Below are positions 1-7,140 of a DNA stretch of 15,022 nt, in pieces. The stretch covers positions 1 to 15,022 of the forward strand of contig JAQYVS010000143.1 in assembly GCA_030145365.1 (NCBI GenBank), read 5' to 3'. The DNA comes from Desulfofustis sp. GTDB taxonomy: Bacteria; Desulfobacterota; Desulfobulbia; Desulfobulbales; Desulfocapsaceae. Under the pieces are notes generated by a model. It searched no databases. It saw nothing but the letters and a program-made list of their open reading frames with translations, and was not told the origin of the DNA. Within the stretch, counting starts at the first letter, position 1. Every line of letters begins with the position of its first letter. Position numbers and translations under genes: made by a program.

Positions 1-360
1 GATGGCGTTGTGCTGGTCAGCAAGAAGACCTGTATCGGCTGCGGCTACTGCTTTATGGCCTGTCCGTTTGGAGCTCCGCAATTTCCGAAAGGAAATGTTT
101 TCGGAGCCCGGGGAGCCATGGATAAATGCACCTTCTGCGCCGGCGGCCCGGAAGAGAACTTCAGCAAGGAAGAGAAGAAGCTCTACGGTCAGAACAGAAT
201 TGCTGAAGGCAAGGTACCCCTGTGTGCCTCCATGTGTGCTACCAAGGCACTGTTGGCAGGTGACGGAAGTGTGGTTGCCGACGTTTATCGTGAGCGTGTG
301 TTCAAACGAGGGTCAGGCGTGAACGCCTGGGGCTGGAACAAAGCTTACAAGAAAGACTAA
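1..360 (+). CDS. fdhB: Formate dehydrogenase iron-sulfur (beta) subunit, 3' part
   Basis: This is the C-terminal 119 codons of an electron-transfer subunit; the frame is open through base 1, so the 5' end lies outside the window. The fragment shows a ferredoxin-type cluster (CIGCGYCFMACPFG), then a CTFC pair and a CASMC pair. This is the four-cluster layout of the FdhB/NrfC/DmsB family, which carries electrons from the molybdopterin catalytic subunit to the membrane cytochrome. The protein ends in a charged tail (NKAYKKD) with no C-terminal membrane helix. It therefore resembles the short FdhB of epsilon- and delta-proteobacteria rather than the membrane-anchored E. coli FdnH/FdoH. The next gene, 78 bp on, encodes the cytochrome b partner, which supports formate dehydrogenase over another molybdoenzyme. 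The catalytic subunit should lie just upstream, outside the window, so the substrate assignment rests on FdhC. Confidence 0.88.
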   Translation, partial: DGVVLVSKKTCIGCGYCFMACPFGAPQFPKGNVFGARGAMDKCTFCAGGPEENFSKEEKKLYGQNRIAEGKVPLCASMCATKALLAGDGSVVADVYRERVFKRGSGVNAWGWNKAYKKD

Positions 361-380
361 CTGCCATACCATTATCCAAT

Positions 381-418
381 CGGAAACCGGACCAGTTTAA
401 ACCTTGGTCCGGTTTCCG
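381..418 (+). other. Perfect 14-bp hairpin between fdhB and fdhC
   Basis: Bases 381-394 (CGGAAACCGGACCA) are the exact reverse complement of 405-418, with a 10-nt loop. The stem is GC-rich and should be very stable. No T-run follows: the next bases hold the fdhC ribosome binding site. It is therefore not an intrinsic terminator on the + strand. I infer an mRNA processing or stabilising element, or an attenuator, that sets the ratio of FdhB to FdhC. Confidence 0.75.
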
Positions 419-438
419 GAGTAAAATAGGAGAAACCG

Positions 439-1317
439 ATGCGAAGGCTTATAGCGTCCGGGGTTCTGGTTATGGTTGTTTACGCAATCGTCCTGATTGT
501 CGGGACAGCGATTGCCGCTCCAACTTCCTTGGCCAGCCTTACCCAATATCTTTCACCGCAATATTATGGTGAACTCTATGGGGGAATAACCGGAGACTGG
601 CAAGAGTTCGGACAGCTCTTTACCCAGCTTCAGTCTGATCTGTTCTGGAAGGTCTTTCTTGGGGTTATCACGGTAATACCTGCCGTTTATCTACTGCATT
701 TTCTCATCATCGGGGCAAAATCATTTTCCCACGACGGTCCGGAAGTTCTGTTTTTCAATGCATTTACCAGGTTCATCCACTGGATCGGGGCAATTTCATT
801 TTCCCTGCTGGTTATTACCGGGTTGCTGATCATCTTCGGCTCATTTTTCGGCGGCGGCTCACCAATCAGGATAGCTCGTTATATCCATATCGTTTGTGCC
901 ATGATATTTGCTGTCGATGCGGTGTTCTTGTTCCTGATCTGGATCAAAGACATGTTCCCGGCACTTCATGATATCCACTGGATGTTTATTCTCGGCGGCT
1001 ATCTGAGTAAGAAGAAAAAACCGGTACCGGCCGGTAAATTCAACGCCGGCCAGAAGGCCTGGTTTTGGCTAGCCACCGCCGGAGGAGCGGTAATGGCCTA
1101 TACCGGCTATATCATCTGGGGAATGCAGGGTGACCTTGATACCGTGAGACTCTACGCCATTATCCACAATATTCTGGGAATGGTGCTGCTATCATTGTTT
1201 CTCACCCATCTCTATATGTCGCTTTTCGCCATCAAGGGTTCATTGCACAGTATGATCAGCGGATACAAACCGAAGGAAGAAGTTGATATCCTGCACAGCA
1301 GGTATAAGTACCAGTAG
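439..1317 (+). CDS. fdhC: Formate dehydrogenase cytochrome b (gamma) subunit
   Basis: This 292-residue membrane protein is the quinone-reactive haem b subunit of a respiratory formate dehydrogenase. It takes electrons from the FeS subunit and passes them to the quinone pool. An N-terminal hydrophobic segment (residues 6-27, signal-like and ending AIAA) is followed by helices near 70-92, 111-136, 147-169, 207-228 and 238-264. Candidate haem ligands are His114 (RFIHW), His150 (RYIHI), His243 (IIHN) and His257 (THLY), arranged as in FdnI-type cytochromes b. The length fits the longer FdhC form with the extra N-terminal segment. The start is fixed by AGGAGA at 428-433, 5 bp before the ATG. The gene lies 78 bp after fdhB and almost certainly shares its transcript. 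A strong terminator follows, so this is the last gene of the operon. Confidence 0.9.
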   Translation: MRRLIASGVLVMVVYAIVLIVGTAIAAPTSLASLTQYLSPQYYGELYGGITGDWQEFGQLFTQLQSDLFWKVFLGVITVIPAVYLLHFLIIGAKSFSHDGPEVLFFNAFTRFIHWIGAISFSLLVITGLLIIFGSFFGGGSPIRIARYIHIVCAMIFAVDAVFLFLIWIKDMFPALHDIHWMFILGGYLSKKKKPVPAGKFNAGQKAWFWLATAGGAVMAYTGYIIWGMQGDLDTVRLYAIIHNILGMVLLSLFLTHLYMSLFAIKGSLHSMISGYKPKEEVDILHSRYKYQ

Positions 1318-1336
1318 ACAACCAGAGACAAGATAC

Positions 1337-1360
1337 AGGCTGCGTCATTTCTGACAGCCT
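1337..1360 (+). other. Stem-loop after fdhC
   Basis: AGGCT (1337-1341) pairs with AGCCT (1356-1360), and GTCA (1344-1347) pairs with TGAC (1352-1355). This leaves a TTTC loop and a 2-nt bulge. No T-run follows directly. It sits 8 nt before the true terminator and may act as a 3'-end stabiliser or first pause element. Confidence 0.45.
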
Positions 1361-1368
1361 ATAAAGAC

Positions 1369-1408
1369 AAAAAGGGCGGGGATGTATCTCTGCCCTTTTT
1401 TATTTTTT
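1369..1408 (+). terminator. Rho-independent terminator of the fdh operon
   Basis: The stem AAAAAGGGC (1369-1377) pairs with GCCCTTTTT (1392-1400). It extends inward through G-U and G-C pairs to a small TGTA loop, and the descending arm runs into a T-rich stretch to about 1408. This is a textbook intrinsic terminator about 50 bp after the fdhC stop codon. Confidence 0.85.
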
Positions 1409-1649
1409 AATTTCAAGTTCTTACCTTTTGACTGGGGCTATTATCAGACATGCTTTATCCCTGTTTCCGGTAATACCAATTCATCTCCACCTCAAGCCGG
1501 TTCACTCGCGCCGCCCATAAAACCCCTGCAAACGATTTGACAGGAAGAAAGAAAATGGTTTCCAGCATCCTTGCAGAGTCTTTTGGGAATGCTTAGTTTT
1601 ATGTTGTTTTGCCATTTCTTAAATAATACAAGCCTATTAACGGAGGTAG
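1409..1649. other. Intergenic leader before the hydrolase gene
   Basis: With the two hairpins before it, this forms a 332-bp stretch without a gene. It must contain the promoter of the following hydrolase. A TTGACA hexamer lies at 1537-1542, but nothing near a -10 consensus sits 16-18 bp downstream, so I do not call it. The region becomes AT-rich from about 1595, with TTAAATAATAC just before the ribosome binding site. I see no RNA gene or convincing ORF in it. Confidence 0.5.
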
Positions 1650-2534
1650 ATGATGACCGAAGACTATATCGATCCCCAAGTATACGACCTTTACGATGAA
1701 TACTGTCACACCCAGATGACACGTCGTCAATTTCTCAATAGAGCCTCGGCACTTGTTGTCGCCAGCGGCTCAGCACTTGTTATGGCCGAAACGCTACTCC
1801 CCCACTATGTTAGAGCCCAGACAATTTCTTTTACGGATGAGCGTATCAAGCCACAATACATTGAATACGATTCGCCCGGAGGTACCTCGGGTAAGATGCG
1901 CGGATACCTTGTGAAACCTGCAGGAGACGGTCCCTTCCCTGCTGTCCTGGTTATTCACGAGAATAGAGGGTTGAATCCCTATATCGAAGACGTGGCCCGG
2001 CGTGTCGCAGTCGAAGGGTTTTTGGCCCTTGCTCCCGATGGCTTGGCACCGATCGGAGGATATCCTGGCAACGATGATGATGGCAAGATCATGCAAAAGT
2101 CATTGGACAGAGACAAGTTGTTCACCGACATGCTTAACAGCGCTCAGTTCTTAAAAAAGAATGGATTATCCAATGGCAAGTTAGGGGCAACCGGTTTTTG
2201 CTACGGCGGTGGTGTTGTCAATAAGCTCGCTGTGGTTATGGGAACTGATCTGAATGGGGGTGTTCCTTTCTATGGTGTAGCACCACCGGCTGAGGAGGTA
2301 GCTAAAATACATGCCCCGCTCATGATGCAATATGCCGAGGATGATCCACGGGTCAATGCTTCCCAGGAGGAGTACAAAAAAGCCCTAGAAGCAAATAACA
2401 AGAATTTCGTTATGCATACCTATACAGGAACTCGCCATGGTTTCCATAACAACTCAACGCCGCGTTATAACGAAGAACAGGCGAAAGTTGCTTGGGAACG
2501 AACCGTGTCATTGTTCAGGGAACATCTCACCTAA
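1650..2534 (+). CDS. Tat-exported dienelactone hydrolase family protein
   Basis: This is an alpha/beta hydrolase of the dienelactone hydrolase family, 294 residues. The N-terminus holds a twin-arginine signal (TRRQFLNRAS, residues 24-33) followed by a hydrophobic stretch (about 34-52), so the enzyme probably folds in the cytoplasm and is exported to the periplasm. The catalytic triad is visible: Cys184 in GFCYGGG, Asp232 in EDDPRVN and His263 in RHGFHN. The HENRGL segment near residue 103 matches the oxyanion region of the family. The natural substrate cannot be told from sequence. GGAGG at 1642-1646 is 3 bp from the ATG at 1650 but 6 bp from an adjacent in-frame ATG at 1653, so the true start may be 1653. 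The gene is monocistronic, with a terminator-like hairpin downstream and an opposing gene beyond it. Confidence 0.88.
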   Translation: MMTEDYIDPQVYDLYDEYCHTQMTRRQFLNRASALVVASGSALVMAETLLPHYVRAQTISFTDERIKPQYIEYDSPGGTSGKMRGYLVKPAGDGPFPAVLVIHENRGLNPYIEDVARRVAVEGFLALAPDGLAPIGGYPGNDDDGKIMQKSLDRDKLFTDMLNSAQFLKKNGLSNGKLGATGFCYGGGVVNKLAVVMGTDLNGGVPFYGVAPPAEEVAKIHAPLMMQYAEDDPRVNASQEEYKKALEANNKNFVMHTYTGTRHGFHNNSTPRYNEEQAKVAWERTVSLFREHLT

Positions 2535-2554
2535 GGTTACTGCATTCACTCCGA

Positions 2555-2590
2555 GAAAACGGCTGTTTATCAATTAAGCAGCCGTTATTA
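2555..2590 (+). terminator. Terminator-like hairpin after the hydrolase gene
   Basis: AACGGCTG (2558-2565) pairs with CAGCCGTT (2579-2586), and inner T-A and T-G pairs extend the stem. The hairpin follows the stop codon by about 23 bp. The tail (ATTATC) is only weakly T-rich, so termination may be partial. Confidence 0.6.
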
Positions 2591-2671
2591 TCTACTCAGT
2601 AAAACTATACCTGCCCAGATGAGTCCAAGACCTCAAAGCTCCAGATGAGATACAAACCACTTACGTGAGGC

Positions 2672-2687
2672 AAAAGGCAGTTCGCCT
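2672..2687 (-). terminator. Weak candidate terminator of the phosphatase gene
   Basis: Read on the minus strand, AGGC (2687-2684) pairs with GCCT (2678-2675) across a 5-nt loop and is followed by TTTTG. The stem has only four pairs, so this is a marginal call. I found no better terminator between the phosphatase stop codon and the hydrolase gene. Confidence 0.25.
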
Positions 2688-2729
2688 GCATTAAGGCCTG
2701 ACGGCAAGATGAAATTCACAGGCGGAGGA

Positions 2730-4505
2730 TCAATGAGCAGTAATACCTTTATTCGCTATTACTCCAACTACAGTCATATCATCAAATTGCGGAAGATGGC
2801 TTTGATGTGCGGTAACCGCATTGAATAACTCGTCGCATACCTGTGTAACAGATTGATTTGGCATTTGACAAATGGTGCGTAAAATCCCTTGCAAGCCGAA
2901 CATTTTATTTTTCTGATTAATTGCATCGGATATCCCGTCGGTGTAGAGCACCATCATGCAATTGTCGGAAAGATCGACAATTTGCTCATCCAGTGTCACG
3001 ACATCGAATATTCCCAGGGCTTGGCCTTCCCCCTTATACAATTGTTTCACAGAGCCTTTATAATCGATCAGAATTGGCAGTTCATGCCCTGCTCGTGAGT
3101 ATATGAACTGGTTATTTGGCCCATTCAGGATACCAAGGAGGATGGTAACAAAGATACCTTTGTCGTTTAGTTCCAAAAGATGGCTGTTAACTGCCTCAAG
3201 AACCTTCTTGGGCGAAACTTTTGGACGAACTTCTGCACGAAGGAAACTTCGAACCATAGCCATGAACAGAGCTGCGGGAATGCCTTTGTCGGCAACGTCC
3301 CCAATAGCAATTGCCAATGAGTCGTTTCCCAATGGAATAAACTCATAGAAATCACCACCAACAGATTTTGCCGGAATCATGTTCGCATACAACTCGTACC
3401 CGTCTAGTTGAGGGATGCATCTTGGCAGCATGCTTTTTTGGATGTCACTTGCAAGCTTCAGTTCATGTTCCAGTTTGGCAAATTGCTCAAGTTGGGAGAC
3501 CTGCTCTGCTACTCTGTATTCAAGCTTTTCGTTCCATTGTGCGAGTTCTACAGACTGCTCTTTGAGCTTCCTGCTCTTTTCATTTATTTCGTTAAACAAC
3601 CTGACATTCTCAATTGCAATGGAGGCCTGGTCAGCAAAGGCCATCAGAAGTTCCCTCTGTTTTTGCGTGACGGGGTTGATCTCAAAACGTCGAATAAGAA
3701 TTGCCCCGATTGCCACACCTTCACGCATCAATGGAACCACAAGAACGGTTCGATGCCCGTATTTTCTGGCACTAAGAGCACCATCGGGATAGTCCGCTTC
3801 TTCAGCCTGCAGATCAAGGACATGAATCGGTTTACAATCGATAACTGATCGAGCAGTAACCCAGTCCCTGCTCAAACGTTTTTTTGCACCTATTGGCCAC
3901 ATCTGGGTTGGACCAAACTTGGCGACCATGATCAGACTGTCATCTTCAACCTGGAGAATTGCAGCATCCTTCGCATCACACAATCGAGCTGCATTTTCAG
4001 CGACAATTCCCAGTAGGGAACTGAGATCAGAAGGTGAGTCAGATATGGCCCGAAGAATTTCAGTAATTGCTCGTTTTTGCTGGATTGCTTCTGCGAGTTT
4101 GTGTGCCTGATTTTCAACCCCACTGAGAATATTTTCAAATACCTGCTTAGCCGATTTACTGGATTGAGACAGCAATACCTTAAGATCGCTCATCCGCAAT
4201 TCCAGCAAATTGCATGGCTCTAAAGCTTTAAAAGAGGTTGTTAAGGGAATGTCCCCGAACTCGAAACCTCCAAAATACTCACCGGTCCCATATTGAGCCA
4301 AGAGGGCCTCATTGCCGTCTGAATCCAGGGTAAAAGCGGTTACTTTTCCCTCAAGAATGATAAATATCATCTCAGAAGTATAGGAATTCCCAAGAACTAC
4401 AGTGCCAGCAGGAGAAGATCGAGTAATACCAGTTTTGTCGATTATTCGAGATTCCTCTTCTGTGAATCCCAATTCGGCAAGCATTGTTTCCGTTTTTTTC
4501 GCCAT
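2730..4505 (-). CDS. cNMP-fold/GAF/PP2C (SpoIIE/RsbU-type) serine phosphatase
   Basis: This 591-residue cytoplasmic signalling phosphatase has four parts. A cyclic-nucleotide-binding fold spans about residues 25-115. A GAF domain spans 146-302 and ends in the typical ADQASIAIENVRLF. A coiled-coil linker runs about 303-358. A PP2C/SpoIIE phosphatase domain spans about 375-586. Metal-binding aspartates are present in SVGGDFYEF (Asp385), GDVADKG (Asp403), YTDGISDA (Asp523) and FDDMTVV (Asp575/576), so the enzyme should be active. Relatives dephosphorylate anti-anti-sigma factors in partner-switching pathways, but no STAS or anti-sigma gene lies nearby. The cNMP-fold phosphate-binding cassette is degenerate: FGG replaces FGE and the arginine is missing (TTSFKALE), so it may not bind cAMP or cGMP. 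GAGGAAAG at 4509-4516 supports the start. Confidence 0.9.
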   Translation of the reverse strand: MAKKTETMLAELGFTEEESRIIDKTGITRSSPAGTVVLGNSYTSEMIFIILEGKVTAFTLDSDGNEALLAQYGTGEYFGGFEFGDIPLTTSFKALEPCNLLELRMSDLKVLLSQSSKSAKQVFENILSGVENQAHKLAEAIQQKRAITEILRAISDSPSDLSSLLGIVAENAARLCDAKDAAILQVEDDSLIMVAKFGPTQMWPIGAKKRLSRDWVTARSVIDCKPIHVLDLQAEEADYPDGALSARKYGHRTVLVVPLMREGVAIGAILIRRFEINPVTQKQRELLMAFADQASIAIENVRLFNEINEKSRKLKEQSVELAQWNEKLEYRVAEQVSQLEQFAKLEHELKLASDIQKSMLPRCIPQLDGYELYANMIPAKSVGGDFYEFIPLGNDSLAIAIGDVADKGIPAALFMAMVRSFLRAEVRPKVSPKKVLEAVNSHLLELNDKGIFVTILLGILNGPNNQFIYSRAGHELPILIDYKGSVKQLYKGEGQALGIFDVVTLDEQIVDLSDNCMMVLYTDGISDAINQKNKMFGLQGILRTICQMPNQSVTQVCDELFNAVTAHQSHLPQFDDMTVVGVIANKGITAH

Positions 4506-4877
4506 TATCTTTCCTCAGTATAGAGGTAACCGATAGTTACTATCAGTGAAGAAAGGGCTGGGTTTACTCAACCACTAGTACATTATGAGAATTTTCTTGG
4601 CGGTTCAACAACCCAGTTGGTTGTCAGACAAATCATGGCTGGTGCTTTACTAAACGACATCAAGTAGATATCAACCATTACGGCTTTTTATGAAATGAGA
4701 CTGATACACACAAGGTAATTTCCAGGTTCTTTTGATAACAGATACCCTATGGAAATATCATATCACGTTGCACGGCAATAGGTAAAACGATATTGCTGAC
4801 TACCTTCCTTAGTACATTCTTCACAACCCAATACCCTCAGTTGGAGATTGCCAAAACAATGCACTCAATTCTCACTT
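4506..4877. other. Intergenic region between phosphatase and moeA-like gene
   Basis: These 372 bp lie downstream of the moeA-like stop codon and upstream of the phosphatase start, so they should hold the phosphatase promoter. Besides the palindrome at 4532-4544, three short blocks recur in the same order: AGTACATT at 4577 and 4811, ACAACCCA at 4608 and 4823, and AGTTGG at 4615 and 4839. I see no convincing ORF, tRNA or strong terminator for the moeA-like operon. Confidence 0.5.
4532..4544. promoter_or_regulatory. 13-bp palindrome upstream of the phosphatase gene
   Basis: GATAGT-T-ACTATC is a perfect inverted repeat with a single central base, 26 bp upstream of the phosphatase start codon. 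Position and symmetry suggest an operator for a dimeric regulator. I do not recognise the binding family. Confidence 0.4.
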
Positions 4878-6122
4878 TTAAAAATCAAGATACTGGGCAG
4901 AGACAATAGAATCTTTAGAGATGCATGTCTCTTTCTCAGGGATGGTTACAATTGCTTTTGCCTGCGCCATTGAGCGTAAACGGCTTTTTTCAAGCATCGG
5001 AATAAAAAGAGGGTATTGTTGGTCAGAGGAATAAACCAGATCACCGTAGATAAACTGAGTCCAGCTTGCAAATCGACTGGTAAGATCACGGTCTATTTTG
5101 ACAGGCAATCGAGGCAAACTCGTCTGGTTGTCACCGCCAAGCGTTAACAGTCCGGGGAGCGCAATCTGCAGAAAACCCATGAGATTTGACGGAGGCCCAC
5201 CGGGCAGGATAAAAACAGGTGTTTCCTGCAAGATCCCAAACCCTACAGCTTTACCAGGGCCTATCCGGATTCGATGAAAGAGCTGATGCCAGCCCAGTTT
5301 TCCAAGAACTTTTGCCACCAAATCGCGATCACCAGTCCAGGCTCCGCCACTGGTAATGATCGCATCAGAGGTTGTTACTGCGTCAGAAAGACTTTGTAAA
5401 ATCTCACCAAAGCGATCAGGGACGATCTCCAATCTGGTTGAGAAGCCATAGCGGCTGCACCAGGCAGCCAGGCTGGTTAGATTTGAGGCGTAGAGTTTTC
5501 CTTCCACCAAAGGTTGACCCGGGGCGACCACTTCATCACCCGTGGCGATAATTGCAACATCAGGATTTCTCACAACATGTACCTGAGAGCGTCCGGCAGC
5601 AGCGATCAACCCGAGGAGTCCGGGAGAAATTCGGTCTCCTTTTTCGGCAATTACGCTCCCCTTCTCTACATCAGATCCCTGGGGCAGTATGTTCCGACCC
5701 GGCTCGGCATCGGCCATTACCGTGATTACCCCTCGCTCGGACCGGACAAATTCTTCCGCCACTACAGCATCAGCCCCCACAGGGAGTTTGGCCCCAGTCA
5801 ATACTCTCACTGCATTGCCCGGGGTTACGGAAACATCACGCTGTTCACCTGCGGCAAGTTGCTCTCTTTGCTGCAACCTTATCGGGTTTTGTTCAGACGC
5901 GTTACAGATATCTTGTGATACAACGGCATAACCATCCTTGAGCGAGGCATGTATAGATGGTGAATCCACCAGTGCGGTCACAGCTTCACAGAGAATTCTG
6001 GCAACAGCAGCAGATAAATCAACGGTTTCCCCGGAGAGCGGGTGGACATGTTCAAGGGTTAGCGAAAGTGCCTCAGCTAAACCGATTGAGACCTTGTTAT
6101 CATTGTTGATATGTTCACTCAT
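4878..6122 (-). CDS. MoeA-like molybdopterin molybdenumtransferase family protein
   Basis: This 414-residue protein aligns along the MoeA/gephyrin-E family. The N-terminal DGYA box (63-66) is present, followed by VRVLTGAKLPVGADAVV (106-122), then a MogA-like fold with IIATGDEVV (191-199), an SGG box (258-260), GPGKAVGFG (288-296) and LPGGPPSNL (306-314), and finally the C-terminal beta domain. MoeA inserts Mo or W into adenylylated molybdopterin. Several signature positions differ from housekeeping MoeA: SLKDGYA for SAMDGYA, SGGAWTGDRD for the usual SGGVSVGDYD, and LPGGPPS for LPGNPVS. It may be a specialised paralogue, for one enzyme or for tungsten, rather than the main MoeA. Its start overlaps the upstream gene's end by 8 bp (ATGAGTGA), which implies translational coupling to the redox protein. 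Confidence 0.82.
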   Translation of the reverse strand: MSEHINNDNKVSIGLAEALSLTLEHVHPLSGETVDLSAAVARILCEAVTALVDSPSIHASLKDGYAVVSQDICNASEQNPIRLQQREQLAAGEQRDVSVTPGNAVRVLTGAKLPVGADAVVAEEFVRSERGVITVMADAEPGRNILPQGSDVEKGSVIAEKGDRISPGLLGLIAAAGRSQVHVVRNPDVAIIATGDEVVAPGQPLVEGKLYASNLTSLAAWCSRYGFSTRLEIVPDRFGEILQSLSDAVTTSDAIITSGGAWTGDRDLVAKVLGKLGWHQLFHRIRIGPGKAVGFGILQETPVFILPGGPPSNLMGFLQIALPGLLTLGGDNQTSLPRLPVKIDRDLTSRFASWTQFIYGDLVYSSDQQYPLFIPMLEKSRLRSMAQAKAIVTIPEKETCISKDSIVSAQYLDF

Positions 6123-6561
6123 CGGATTCAGATAGTATTGTCTCCTTCATCCCGGTGACAAAATCAATTTGAAACTCAATTAGACGACGTGTCAGCGGTT
6201 CACAAAGATGGAGAGGGTTTTTCGGATTAAATCCTTCAGGACGAAGCTCTTTACAGAGCAGGCTTGAACATTGTTTCTCAAAGAGTTCAGCAAATTGTTT
6301 GCAGAACTTACCGATACGCTTATCCGAACAGCCCAGTACCTTACCGTAGATGCCAATGAACATGAGCGGGCCTTCAACTAAACCGCACTGGGCACGATAT
6401 CCCCCGGCCCCCCACATACCGGATGCTGCATCAATTACCTGGGAATTCAGTTCGACCTGAAACCGATCGGAGAGAATGTGCAATGAGGTGCTTGCACAGT
6501 TGCGGTCATGAGTATGATAACTTTCTGCTACCTGTGCGGCAACGAATTCTGAAATGTTCAT
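6115..6561 (-). CDS. C_GCAxxG_C_C family putative redox protein
   Basis: This is a 148-residue soluble protein. The cysteine pattern fits the C_GCAxxG_C_C family (a predicted redox-active family, PF09719-type). Cys22 lies in RNCAST, Cys59 in QCGLVEGPLMFIG (the GCAxxG-like core) and Cys98 and Cys103 in CSSLLC, with Cys120 near the C-terminus. Cys78 and Cys87 are additional. Biochemical function is unknown; the conserved cysteines suggest metal or disulfide chemistry. The ATG overlaps the stop codon of the upstream membrane protein by 4 bp (ATGA), and its own stop overlaps the moeA-like start by 8 bp. The three genes are thus translationally coupled. The sequence before its ATG holds no good Shine-Dalgarno, which fits dependence on coupling. 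The context suggests a link to molybdenum or tungsten cofactor handling, but that is inference. Confidence 0.75.
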   Translation of the reverse strand: MNISEFVAAQVAESYHTHDRNCASTSLHILSDRFQVELNSQVIDAASGMWGAGGYRAQCGLVEGPLMFIGIYGKVLGCSDKRIGKFCKQFAELFEKQCSSLLCKELRPEGFNPKNPLHLCEPLTRRLIEFQIDFVTGMKETILSESDE

Positions 6562-7067
6562 TTCTGTTTGTTCTTTCGTTTCCAGGGTTTGAATATGGAA
6601 ATAAATAATGTGACAAGCAATAATAGAACCTGCAGGGCTCCAAAAATGATGTTCATGCGCTGGTTGTAGAGATAAGCCGGATCCTCAAGGGAGGCAATTC
6701 CCAATTGAGAGGAGATATTCATCATTTCCGTCTCCCAGGGACCGAGATAAAAGGTACCGAACAAGATCGCCCCCACGGTTACTACCCATTTAAAAATCAT
6801 CCAACCGTGGCGAAAGAAGCCGTACTTGGTAAAAATTCCGTAGATTAAACCGGTGATTAGACAGCCAAAAGCCCCGGGTGTAACAATAACCGCCATATCC
6901 ACGAAATGAATTGATTTGTTTATCCCATATAAAACGGAGCCGTCCGTCACTCCGGTTTTCAGAAAATAGAGTAATACCAGGGCAATTCCTCCACCGATCC
7001 AGCAACACACCGCTAGCAGGTGAAAGCCCTTTAACCATTTCAAGCCTGTCAATCCTATTTTGTTCAT
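6558..7067 (-). CDS. Four-helix membrane protein (DUF2269/CopD-like)
   Basis: This 169-residue integral membrane protein has hydrophobic helices near residues 12-36, 56-78, 89-109 and 138-159, and a basic tail (KPWKRKNKQK) likely in the cytoplasm. The first helix has the motif KGFHLLAVCCWIGGG, which resembles the HxxxxxxWxGG pattern at the start of DUF2269 and CopD-type proteins. His16, His54 and His87 lie in or at the ends of helices and could bind haem or metal, but this is unproven. It is the first gene of a three-gene operon with the C_GCAxxG_C_C protein and the moeA-like gene. AAGGAAAG at 7071-7078 gives a clear ribosome binding site, so this gene sets translation for the whole operon. 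A membrane redox or metal-handling role would fit, but no specific function can be assigned. Confidence 0.65.
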   Translation of the reverse strand: MNKIGLTGLKWLKGFHLLAVCCWIGGGIALVLLYFLKTGVTDGSVLYGINKSIHFVDMAVIVTPGAFGCLITGLIYGIFTKYGFFRHGWMIFKWVVTVGAILFGTFYLGPWETEMMNISSQLGIASLEDPAYLYNQRMNIIFGALQVLLLLVTLFISIFKPWKRKNKQK

Positions 7068-7084
7068 TGTCTTTCCTTGCCTTA

Positions 7085-7116
7085 TACAGTCCTGTAATAT
7101 AATGGTTGTGACAACC
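7085..7116. promoter_or_regulatory. Two palindromes upstream of the membrane-redox-moeA operon
   Basis: GGTTGT-G-ACAACC (7104-7116) is a perfect 13-bp inverted repeat with one central base. TACAG-TC-CTGTA (7085-7096) lies 7 bp nearer the gene. Both are within 50 bp upstream of the first ATG of the operon, where an operator would be expected. AT-rich TATATT- and TATAAG-like hexamers occur between and beside them on the minus strand, but I cannot place a -35/-10 pair with standard spacing. Confidence 0.4.
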
Positions 7117-7140
7117 GCTTAAACACGAGCTCTCAGCCTT

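Noticed and set aside
3408..3848. Plus-strand ORF of 146 codons opposite the phosphatase gene
   Set aside because: It is fully antisense to conserved GAF and phosphatase coding sequence and has no family signal.
4517..4522. TATACT as a -10 box for the phosphatase gene
   Set aside because: It is too close to the start codon: transcription would begin inside or after the ribosome binding site, and no -35 is present.
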